Shown here: positions 1 to 6,494 of the stretch, piece by piece
Numbering within the stretch: the stretch's first letter is position 1
Layout: every line of letters starts with the position of its first letter
Assembly: GCA_011051925.1 (NCBI GenBank)
Contig: DRKE01000527.1
Location: 1 to 24,390 of the forward strand
Length of the DNA: 24,390 bases
Direction: 5' to 3'
Source of the DNA: Deltaproteobacteria bacterium
GTDB lineage: Bacteria > Myxococcota_A > UBA9160 > UBA4427
Position numbers and translations under genes: made by a program
The notes under the pieces: model-generated
The model's input: only the letters and a program-made list of their open reading frames with translations
The model's database searches: none
What the model was told of the DNA's origin: nothing

Positions 1-1
1 G

Positions 2-1048
2 GGCGAACTCGTCTGGGTCGGGTGTCATCCGCTCGGGGGCAAGGACGGCCGGATCGCGATCTACCGCCGGGATCGGATCGCGTCCCTCCTCGAGCCGGCT
101 CCCATCCCCCCGGATCTGGCGCCGGTCTCCCGCGTCCTGCTCGAATCCCTGGAAGAAAGGGGAGCTTCCTTCCATGCGGATCTCGTCAAGAACGTTCCCG
201 CCCGATCGGAGGGCGCCTTTCTCGATGTGCTCTGGGAGCTGGTCTGGCGGGGGCTCGTCACCAACGACACCTTCGCTCCGATTCGAGCCCGGGCCCTCCG
301 CTCGCCGGCCCATCGGCGAAGAGGGCGGCGGGTACCGCCATCGGCGACCGCCGGTCGCTGGTCGCTGGTTTCGAGTCTGCTCGTCGGTTCTCCGCCTCGG
401 ACGAAACGCCTCCACGAGAGAACCCGACTCTACCTGGCCAGACATGGCATCGTCTCGCGGGAGGCATTGGCGATCGAATCGGAATCCGGCGGCTTCTCCT
501 CGATCTATCCGGTTCTTCGGGAGATGGAGGAGGCAGGCCGCGTTCGAAGAGGACATTTCGCGCTCGGCCTGACGAGCGCGCAATTCGCCATCCCCGGCGC
601 AGTCGATCGCCTTCGTTCGCTGCGGACATCCACCAGGGACGAGGCGGATGCCGTCCTGCTGGCGGCGACCGATCCGGCGCAACCGCACGGTGCGCTCTTC
701 GAATGGCCGCCGACGCGCCGCGATCGCGGCCGGCCTCGCCGAGCCGTGGGCGCGGCCGTGGTGTTCGTCGACGGCACGCCCTGTCTGTTCATCGACGGGG
801 GTGGCCAGAGGGTCTCGACGTTCGTGCCGGATCCGGACGCCTGCGGCGATCCGGGTGCGCGTCTCGAACGGGGCGTGCGAGCGCTCGTCCGCGACATGGG
901 CCGACTCGGTCCGGGAGGACTGCGGATCGAAGAGATCGACGGCGAGCCCGCGCGTTCTTCCTCGCTGGCCCCGGTCTTTCTTCGGGCGGGATTCCACGAA
1001 GGCTATCGCAGCCTCGAGATCGAGCGGCTTCACGCCCGTCCGGCGTGA
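2..1048 (+). CDS. lhr: Lhr-type large helicase, C-terminal part (5' truncated by window)
   Basis: The frame is open from the first complete codon and ends at TGA 1046-1048, giving about 348 C-terminal residues of a much longer protein (Lhr family members are usually about 1,400-1,600 aa). The helicase core lies outside the window. Recognisable Lhr C-terminal landmarks in order are GELVWVG near the start, LWELVWRGLVTNDTF, GRWSLV, HGIVSREAL, GGFSSIYPVLREMEEAGR, AQFAIPGAVDRLR and LAATDPAQPHGA, followed by the terminal domain with VVFVDG. The family (known) is a superfamily 2 DNA/RNA helicase linked to DNA repair, with winged-helix and C-terminal oligomerisation domains. It is convergent with the MFS gene, with 72 bp between the stops. 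The family call is confident; the exact cellular role is not shown here. Confidence 0.9.
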   Translation, partial: GELVWVGCHPLGGKDGRIAIYRRDRIASLLEPAPIPPDLAPVSRVLLESLEERGASFHADLVKNVPARSEGAFLDVLWELVWRGLVTNDTFAPIRARALRSPAHRRRGRRVPPSATAGRWSLVSSLLVGSPPRTKRLHERTRLYLARHGIVSREALAIESESGGFSSIYPVLREMEEAGRVRRGHFALGLTSAQFAIPGAVDRLRSLRTSTRDEADAVLLAATDPAQPHGALFEWPPTRRDRGRPRRAVGAAVVFVDGTPCLFIDGGGQRVSTFVPDPDACGDPGARLERGVRALVRDMGRLGPGGLRIEEIDGEPARSSSLAPVFLRAGFHEGYRSLEIERLHARPA

Positions 1049-1049
1049 G

Positions 1050-1071
1050 TCACGGACCGGACCGACCGTGA
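1050..1071 (+). terminator. Possible weak hairpin terminator after lhr
   Basis: TCACGG (1050-1055) and CCGTGA (1066-1071) form a 6-bp stem with a 10-nt loop directly after the lhr stop, in the gap between convergent genes. No clear T run follows, so this is a tentative call. Confidence 0.25.
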
Positions 1072-1120
1072 GCGCTTTCCGGCGGACGCGGGGCGGACGC
1101 GGGTCGTCGTGGCGCGGGAA

Positions 1121-2554
1121 TCAGGACGTGGCGGCCGCGTGGTGCTCGAGGACGACGCGCTCGGTTCCCATGAAGAGCGCGGTCGCGATCGAGAGCGCCG
1201 ACAATCCGGCGCCGGCGAGAAAGGCCGTCGCGAAGGCCTCGGGCGTCTTGATCCCGCCGTAGGCGAGGGTCAGGATCGTGATGCCGAAGGCCGCACCACC
1301 CTGTCCCATCAGTCGATTCGCGCCCGCAGCGATGCCGAGATCGGCTTCGGAAACCGAATGGGAGATCGCCGACGCGATCGAGGGTTGGCTGAGTCCGTGT
1401 CCCGCTCCCTGGGCGACGAGGCCGAGGACGAAGAGGGGGACGTCCTGGATCCAGGCGGCCCAGGCCACGAGCAGCAGTCCGACGGTCATGCACCCGCATC
1501 CCAGGAGCGTGGCCCAGCGCTCGCCCATGCGCTGGCCGAGATAGCCACCGACGGGAGAGCTGAGCATGAGGGTCGCCGTGCGGATCAGGATGATGAAGGA
1601 GACCGCCGTCGCCGAGAACCCGAGGTCGTAGAGGAAGAAGGGGGCGATCAGGAAGGCGCCCATGTATCCCCCGCTCGTACAGGCGTTGGTGAGGAGAGTG
1701 GCGCTGAAATTCTTCGAACCGAAGAATTCGAGGGGGAGCAGGGGAGCCTCGATCCTGCGCTCGACGGCGACGAAGGCGGCCAGCGCGAGAACGCCGATCA
1801 GCACGCTCACGGGAAGGGCGGGGGAGGTCGCGTCGAAGTCGCGGAGACTGCCGAGCGCGAACATGAAGCCGCCGAGTCCGAGGGCCAGGGTGACGGTTCC
1901 GCCCAGATCGAATCGGACGCGTTTGGAGGGTGTTTCGCGCAGGATCATCCAGGCGACGATCAGGGCGAAGGCGCTCAAGCCCGCCTGGAAGAAGAAGACG
2001 ATCCGCCAACCGAAGAGATCGACCAGGGGGCCACCGGCGATCAGGCCCAGGGCGGGGGCGGCGGCGGTCGTCATCGTCCACCAGCCCATGGCGCGGACCC
2101 GCTCGTGGGGGGGATAGACGAGGAAGATCAGGGCCATGGCCGAGGGCTGGGTCGCCCCGCCGAGAATCGCCGCGAGGGTGCGGAAGCCGATCAGGGAGGC
2201 CGCGTTCCAGGAAAAGGCCGTCAGGATCGCGATCAGGGTCGAAAGGCCGATGCCCAGCAGGAAGACGATGCGATGGCCGCGTAGATCCCCGAGCTTGCCG
2301 AGGATCGGGAAGGTCACGGCCGAAAGCAGCATGGGCCCCGAGATCACCCAGGCCATCGTGGTCTCGGCCGCGCCGAACTCCTTCGCGATGGGTTCCAGGG
2401 AAACCGCCAGGATCGTGATCGGAAAGGTCGTGGAGAACATGCCCGCCAGGGCTGCGAAGAGCACCCAGGTCGGATAGCGCCCGGTCGCGTCCAGCCGATC
2501 GAGGATGGACTGGCGCCAGGGGGAAACCGTCGCGATGGACTCCGGGGAGGTCAT
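1121..2554 (-). CDS. MFS transporter, DHA2/EmrB-like, 477 aa
   Basis: A polytopic inner-membrane protein of 477 aa with about 14 predicted hydrophobic spans, which suits the 14-span DHA2 drug:H+ antiporter type. The MFS motif A between spans 2 and 3 is visible as GKLGDLRGHRIVFLLG. A motif-C-like segment (TTAAAPALGLIAGGPLVD) follows, with GWRIVFFFQ after it, as is usual in this family. The frame stays open upstream into the divergent gene. I chose ATG 2554 (MTSPESIATV) because it gives a normal cytoplasmic N-terminus and leaves the shared promoter and palindrome non-coding; no strong Shine-Dalgarno (SD) supports it. The substrate cannot be read from sequence. Export of a drug, lipid or metabolite is the family inference. 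The gene is divergent from the phosphotransferase and probably shares its control region. Confidence 0.88.
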   Translation of the reverse strand: MTSPESIATVSPWRQSILDRLDATGRYPTWVLFAALAGMFSTTFPITILAVSLEPIAKEFGAAETTMAWVISGPMLLSAVTFPILGKLGDLRGHRIVFLLGIGLSTLIAILTAFSWNAASLIGFRTLAAILGGATQPSAMALIFLVYPPHERVRAMGWWTMTTAAAPALGLIAGGPLVDLFGWRIVFFFQAGLSAFALIVAWMILRETPSKRVRFDLGGTVTLALGLGGFMFALGSLRDFDATSPALPVSVLIGVLALAAFVAVERRIEAPLLPLEFFGSKNFSATLLTNACTSGGYMGAFLIAPFFLYDLGFSATAVSFIILIRTATLMLSSPVGGYLGQRMGERWATLLGCGCMTVGLLLVAWAAWIQDVPLFVLGLVAQGAGHGLSQPSIASAISHSVSEADLGIAAGANRLMGQGGAAFGITILTLAYGGIKTPEAFATAFLAGAGLSALSIATALFMGTERVVLEHHAAATS

Positions 2555-2594
2555 GGGGCCGGCAGCGTAGCGCCTTCCGGGGTCGACACCGCGG

Positions 2595-2613
2595 CGTGGA
2601 AGCGGCTTCCACG
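2595..2613. promoter_or_regulatory. 19-bp palindrome in divergent promoter, putative operator
   Basis: CGTGGAAGCGGCTTCCACG is a perfect inverted repeat with 9-bp arms around a single G. It lies between the divergent MFS (ATG 2554) and phosphotransferase (ATG 2676) genes. It ends 17 bp before the -10-like TAGAGT at 2631-2636, so it would cover the -35 region of the rightward promoter. The size and symmetry fit a dimeric repressor site, for example of the TetR or MarR type. No regulator gene is adjacent, so the binding protein is unknown. Confidence 0.45.
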
Positions 2614-2630
2614 GGGTCTCCCCGAGGTGG

Positions 2631-2636
2631 TAGAGT
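2631..2636 (+). promoter_or_regulatory. -10-like element of the phosphotransferase gene
   Basis: TAGAGT followed by C sits 39 nt before the start codon at 2676. Similar TAGNNTC hexamers precede several other genes in the window. No clear TTGACA-like -35 is present; the palindrome overlaps that position. Confidence 0.3.
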
Positions 2637-2675
2637 CTTCCGGACGAACCGTGTCGCAACGATCGGAAGGAGAGC

Positions 2676-3719
2676 ATGGACCAGGACGGGAGAGGCGGGA
2701 TCGAGGGCGTCGATCTCGAGATCCTCGACGATTGGATGGACGATCAGGGACTTCCGCCCGGAAAGATCGGTCTCGTCGACAAGCTGACCGGTGGGACGCA
2801 GAACATCCTGATCCGATTCGAACGGGGAGGCCGCCACTATGTGCTGCGTCGGCCGCCGATCCACAAGCGGGCGAACAGCGACGAAACGATGCGCCGGGAG
2901 GCGCGCGTTCTCGGCGCGCTCAAGGGAACGGATGTACCTCATCCCGAATTGATCGCGGCCTGTCCGGACGAGACCCTTCTGGGCGCGGCCTTCTATCTGA
3001 TGGAACCGGTCGACGGCTTCAATGCGACGACCGGCCTGCCGGAACTGCATGCGGGCGATCGCGATGTTCGGCGGGACATGGGCTTCGCGATGGCCGAGGG
3101 AATCGCGGCCCTCGCCGCGCTCGATCCGGTCGCGGTCGGACTCGAGGGATTCGGAAGGCCCGAGGGCTATCTCGAACGCCAGGTCTCCCGCTGGCAGAGC
3201 CAGCTCGAGAGTTACGGAGAGATGGAGGGCTATCCGGGGCCCGAGATTCCAGGGGTCGACCGGATCGCCGTCTGGCTCGAGGCCAATCGTCCCCGGGATT
3301 TCCAGCCGGGAATCCTGCACGGCGACTACCACATCGCCAACGTCATGTTCTCGTATTCGGGGCCGGAACTCGCGGCGATCGTCGACTGGGAGCTGGCGAC
3401 GGTCGGGGATCCGCTGCTCGATCTCGGCGCGTTGATCGCCACATGGCCGGATTCCGAGGGCAACACCCCGCTCGGAAACACCCTCGGTTACCTCGACGGC
3501 CTGCCGGATGCGGAGGAACTGACACGCCACTACCTCGAACACTCGGCCCGGAAACCGGATTCGATCGATTGGTACCAGGTCCTCGCGTGCTATCGGCTCG
3601 GCATCATCCTGGAGGGAACCCATGCGCGCGCCTGCGCGGGGCGCGCAGATCGTCAGATGGGCGATCTGCTCCACGCGACCACGGTCGGGCTCTTCGAGCG
3701 GGCGCTTCGAATCCTCTGA
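2676..3719 (+). CDS. Phosphotransferase family protein (APH/ACAD10-11 kinase-like), 347 aa
   Basis: A 347-aa protein with the aminoglycoside-phosphotransferase/choline-kinase fold. Key residues are the nucleotide-loop segment LTGGTQNILIRF, the lysine-region equivalent YVLRRPP, the catalytic loop HGDYHIAN (H215, D217, N222) and the metal-binding IVDWE (D237, E239) followed by GDPLLDLG. The start at ATG 2676 is preceded by a good SD, GGAAGGAG at 2665-2672. Relatives of this type are often encoded beside acyl-CoA dehydrogenases and resemble the N-terminal kinase domain of ACAD10/ACAD11, which acts on 4-hydroxyacyl-CoA or similar lipids (known). That makes a lipid or hydroxyacyl substrate more likely than an antibiotic, but this is inference. 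It is divergent from the MFS gene and lies 92 bp upstream of the DUF420 gene on the same strand. Confidence 0.88.
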   Translation: MDQDGRGGIEGVDLEILDDWMDDQGLPPGKIGLVDKLTGGTQNILIRFERGGRHYVLRRPPIHKRANSDETMRREARVLGALKGTDVPHPELIAACPDETLLGAAFYLMEPVDGFNATTGLPELHAGDRDVRRDMGFAMAEGIAALAALDPVAVGLEGFGRPEGYLERQVSRWQSQLESYGEMEGYPGPEIPGVDRIAVWLEANRPRDFQPGILHGDYHIANVMFSYSGPELAAIVDWELATVGDPLLDLGALIATWPDSEGNTPLGNTLGYLDGLPDAEELTRHYLEHSARKPDSIDWYQVLACYRLGIILEGTHARACAGRADRQMGDLLHATTVGLFERALRIL

Positions 3720-3811
3720 TTCCCCATTTCCCTGCCGCCGCCCGGGACCCGAAGCACGGAGCCGGGCGGGGCGGGCTCGGACGGTCTCCTCTCGAGGCGA
3801 CCAGGGCACCG

Positions 3812-4252
3812 ATGAACATGGACTTTTCGGTTCTTCCCTCGATCAACGCGAGTCTCAACGCCACGGCGACGGTGCTGCTCGTCGTCGGCCGACGGCTGGC
3901 CCGGCGGGGTGAGGTCGCACGCCACCGTATCGTGATGATGGCGGCCTTCGCGGTATCGAGTCTCTTCCTGCTTCTCTACGTGGCCCACAAGGTGTCGCGA
4001 AACTTCGAGAACACGACCTTCAACGCCGAGGGGTGGGCGAAAACGGCCTACCTCGTGTTGCTTGCCTCCCACGTTCTTATGGCCATGACGGTTCCGGTCT
4101 TCGCCATCAGCCTGATCTGGCTGGGGCTGCGGGGCGAGCGGGATCGACATCGGCGACTGGCGCGGGTCGGTTGGCCCGTCTGGATGTATGTCTCGGTCAC
4201 GGGCGTCGTGATCTATCTGCTTCTCTATCCGTTCAATCCCGCAGCCGTCTAG
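3812..4252 (+). CDS. DUF420 membrane protein, oxidase-associated, 146 aa
   Basis: A small integral membrane protein of 146 aa with four hydrophobic segments. It matches the DUF420 family in its N-terminal LPSINASLNATATVLLVVG, its HRIVMMAAF segment, YVAHKV and the C-terminal WPVWMYVSVTGVVIYLLLYP. Several conserved His residues (HR, AHK, SHV) lie at or near membrane edges. DUF420 proteins (known) occur in cytochrome oxidase clusters, and CtaM in Gram-positives, a member of this family, is needed for aa3 oxidase maturation. The start at ATG 3812 is taken because AGGG lies about 7-8 nt upstream; ATG 3818 would shorten it by two residues. It begins the + strand respiratory block, so a role in oxidase assembly is likely. 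Confidence 0.85.
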   Translation: MNMDFSVLPSINASLNATATVLLVVGRRLARRGEVARHRIVMMAAFAVSSLFLLLYVAHKVSRNFENTTFNAEGWAKTAYLVLLASHVLMAMTVPVFAISLIWLGLRGERDRHRRLARVGWPVWMYVSVTGVVIYLLLYPFNPAAV

Positions 4253-4615
4253 GAGAGAACCCCGGTCCTGCAGCGAATCGTTGCGCTCGGGTGGCCGGAT
4301 CGGCGACAAAAACCCACCCCGGGAGACGCCGTGACGCTATGCTCGGCGTCCGGTCGACCGATGGAGTCCAGGCACACGTCGGGCCCGAGGAAGGCGACGC
4401 CAGGAACCGATGAGGGCTCGTTGGGGCCCGGGGAAGACTCGACGGACACTTGACGAAGAAGAGAACGATGGGCTAACTCGCGAACGGTCGTAGCGTTCGC
4501 CGCGGGCGCCGGAGAGCAGGCGAACGGATCCGCGATCCAGGCCCCCGACGAGCGCATCGAATCGACTGGTTCGCTCGCGCACAACACGAAGAGACACTCG
4601 AGAAGAGGGACGACC
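4253..4615. other. 363-bp gene-free leader upstream of the cytochrome c gene
   Basis: No convincing coding frame is present. The stretch holds a 10-bp palindrome CGGTCGACCG (4351-4360), a TTGACG hexamer at 4450-4455 that could be a -35 element, and three alternating copies of GCGAACG/CGTTCGC at 4480-4526. It is the longest gap in the oxidase block and the likely site of its main promoter and control region. Confidence 0.5.
4480..4526 (+). promoter_or_regulatory. Overlapping inverted repeats, possible RNA switch or tandem operator
   Basis: GCGAACG (4480-4486), CGTTCGCC (4494-4501) and GGCGAACG (4519-4526) are one motif in alternating orientation. The middle copy can pair with either the first (7-bp stem, 7-nt loop) or the third (8-bp stem, 17-nt loop), so the two hairpins exclude each other. 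The element ends about 90 nt before the TTG start of the cytochrome c gene. It could equally be a multi-site DNA operator. Confidence 0.3.
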
Positions 4616-5287
4616 TTGCTCGCCAGATTCATCACGACGTTGACGACGACCGCTCTTTTCAGCTGCATGGCCACGGCGATCGGACTTCCGGGTCTCGCGG
4701 TCGCCGAGGACTCGGGTCCGGAGCTCGTGCGGGGCGAGCAGCTCTATGCTCTGTGTACCCAATGCCACGGGGCCGATGGAAGTGGGAACCAGGCGGCCCT
4801 CGCTCCGGCGATCGCCGGGCTCCCGGCATGGTATGTCAAGGCTCAGCTCGAGAAGTTCAGGGCGGGAATCCGCGGTCTCCACCAGGGAGATCGGGGCGGA
4901 CTCCGCATGTATCCGATGTCCCAATGGCTCCGGACCGAAGAGGATCGGGAGGCGGTGGCCGCCTACGTGGCCAGCATGAAGCCCACGGATACGGCCGAGA
5001 CCGTCGCCCACTCGGGTGACGTCGCCAGGGGGCAGGGCTACTACGCCGTCTGCAGCGCCTGCCATGGGATGGACGCGGGCGGAAATCCCCAGATGGGCGC
5101 GCCGCCCCTGGTCGATCTGAACGACTGGTATCTCATCTCGTCGATCGAGAAGTACAAGAGCGGAATCCGGGGAAACGGACCGGGCGACACGCTCGGACCG
5201 GCGATGATCGGCATGGTCGCGACGCTGCCCGACGACGACGCGATTCGTGACGTCGTCGCCTACATCAAGAGTCTGAAGAAGAAGTAG
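4616..5287 (+). CDS. Di-haem cytochrome c, c4/c553-like, exported, 223 aa
   Basis: A 223-aa periplasmic class I cytochrome with two haem-binding sites, CTQCH (C47-H51) and CSACH (C146-H150). Probable axial methionines lie in RMYPMS (M98/M101) and AMIGM (M197/M200). This tandem layout fits cytochrome c4 or the c553 type, usually about 190-210 aa mature. A signal peptide runs to about residue 30, with a hydrophobic core and LAVA before the likely cut. The start is TTG 4616, supported by GAGGGA at 4605-4610 with 5-nt spacing; no upstream ATG is available in frame. The position just before the oxidase subunit genes suggests it donates electrons to subunit II's CuA site, since subunit II carries no fused cytochrome domain. 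A 363-bp leader separates it from DUF420, so it may start its own transcript. Confidence 0.93.
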   Translation: MLARFITTLTTTALFSCMATAIGLPGLAVAEDSGPELVRGEQLYALCTQCHGADGSGNQAALAPAIAGLPAWYVKAQLEKFRAGIRGLHQGDRGGLRMYPMSQWLRTEEDREAVAAYVASMKPTDTAETVAHSGDVARGQGYYAVCSACHGMDAGGNPQMGAPPLVDLNDWYLISSIEKYKSGIRGNGPGDTLGPAMIGMVATLPDDDAIRDVVAYIKSLKKK

Positions 5288-5397
5288 TAGAAAACAGAAG
5301 ACAGCAAGAAAGCAGAAGGCACGAGTCCGCAATCCGAATGTCCCAGCAACCGACGCCGCTGCCCAGATGGGTCGGGTCGGGTGGAGCAAGTCCAGAA

Positions 5398-5526
5398 ATG
5401 TCCGATGCCGAACACGTCGAACCCGAGAATCCGTCGGCCGAAGAGCTGGCGAACCGCCTCTTCGCGCTCGCGATGGCCGGCGTGCTGGGTTTCATCGCGG
5501 TCGTATTCGCGTTCATCATTCTCTGA
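5398..5526 (+). CDS. 42-aa single-span membrane protein in oxidase operon
   Basis: A tiny protein of 42 aa starting MSDAEHVEPENPSAEELANR: an acidic N-terminal half followed by one hydrophobic helix (about residues 21-42) that runs to the stop. ATG 5398 is preferred because GGAG (5383-5386) lies upstream with 11-nt spacing. An in-frame ATG at 5338 would add 20 residues (giving 62 aa) but lacks an SD. It lies between cytochrome c and subunit II on the same strand, so it is probably a small accessory subunit, similar in size to small one-helix subunits of other haem-copper oxidases. I do not recognise a named family. Its reality rests on codon-like composition, the clear membrane helix and its position. 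Confidence 0.6.
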   Translation: MSDAEHVEPENPSAEELANRLFALAMAGVLGFIAVVFAFIIL

Positions 5527-5620
5527 GAGCCGCGGGTAGCGAGCCGCTCGAGCAGCCGGAAACCAGAGCCACCGGATAGAAGACCGGATTAACGGCCGGA
5601 AAAATGCAGAAGGCGATCCC

Positions 5621-6352
5621 ATGATCCTGAACTCCGTACTTCCCGAAGCCTCGACCTATGCTGCCGACATCGATCGTCTCTTCGACGTGATCACGCTGCT
5701 CGTCGGTGTCCCCTTCCTGATCGCGAGCTTCCTCTTCTTCTCTTTCATCTTCCGCTTCAAGAAGCGGGAAGGCACGCCGGCCAAGTACATCACGGGGACC
5801 GAACATCAGTACATGAAGTGGATCCATCGGGCCCACGTCCCGATTCTCCTCTTCGACGTCATCATCGTCGTGATGGCGGTGAACGTCTGGTACGACGTCA
5901 AGCAGGATCTGCCCGAGGCGAACTCGACCGTTCGGGTCATCGCCCAGCAATGGGCCTGGACCTTCGTCCATCCGGGTCCGGACAACGTTCTCGATACCGC
6001 CGACGACATCGTCACGATCAACGAACTCCACGTCGCCAAGGACACGCTCTACCACTACAAGCTCGAAGCACTCGACGTGCTCCACGATTTCTCGGTACCG
6101 GCCTTCCGCCTGAAGCAGGATGCGATTCCGGGCCGGGTCATCACGGGTTGGTTCGAGCCGACCCTGGCGGGCGAGTTCGGCATCCAATGCGCCGAGATCT
6201 GCGGAATCGGCCATGGCCTGATGCCGGCGCGGCTCATCGTCGAGGACCGGGCGCAGCATGCCGCCTGGATCGCCGAGAACTCCCCGCTCTCCGTCGCGGC
6301 CGGGGTCGAGGACGAGTCGGCGTCGGAGAGAACGAGATTGGCCGCCCGCTAG
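5621..6352 (+). CDS. coxB: Cytochrome c oxidase subunit II, 243 aa
   Basis: This subunit receives electrons from cytochrome c at a periplasmic binuclear CuA centre and passes them to subunit I. Two membrane spans (about residues 21-46 and 73-93) precede the cupredoxin domain. The CuA ligands are all present: H155 in VLHDF, then C190, E192, C194, H198 and M201 in CAEICGIGHGLM. The aromatic electron-entry motif is AQQWAWTF. AGAAGG at 5608-5613 supports ATG 5621. There is no C-terminal haem domain, so it is not caa3-type. The second helix begins with MKWIHRAHVP instead of the usual ExxWTxxP; Y64 sits where the K-channel entry glutamate is normally found (three residues before the Trp), though the Trp-Pro spacing also differs. 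Subunit I follows after 142 bp. Confidence 0.95.
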   Translation: MILNSVLPEASTYAADIDRLFDVITLLVGVPFLIASFLFFSFIFRFKKREGTPAKYITGTEHQYMKWIHRAHVPILLFDVIIVVMAVNVWYDVKQDLPEANSTVRVIAQQWAWTFVHPGPDNVLDTADDIVTINELHVAKDTLYHYKLEALDVLHDFSVPAFRLKQDAIPGRVITGWFEPTLAGEFGIQCAEICGIGHGLMPARLIVEDRAQHAAWIAENSPLSVAAGVEDESASERTRLAAR

Positions 6353-6494
6353 CACCGGGCGGAGGGGATTCCGGTCGGAGCGGGACGCCCGGCGGAATCC
6401 GGAAGAACGAGGCATCAAAGTCGGACGCAAAGGCCGCGGAAGGCCGCCCGAAGACCCACGCGCCCCGCGCGCTTCGGATCCCGAGGAGAAAGAC

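Noticed and set aside
22..1071. A 349-codon frame overlapping the helicase end in another phase
   Set aside because: The phase-2 frame carries continuous Lhr signatures. This one is Arg/Pro/Ser-rich shadow sequence.
1050..3809. A 919-codon minus-strand open frame spanning the MFS and phosphotransferase loci
   Set aside because: It is out of frame with the clear MFS gene, is Arg/Pro/Asp-rich, and runs antisense to a recognised phosphotransferase. This is a GC-rich shadow.
4450..4478. TTGACG as a full promoter for the cytochrome c gene
   Set aside because: At 17-nt spacing the -10 would be CTAACT, a poor match, so I mention it only as a possible -35 in the leader.
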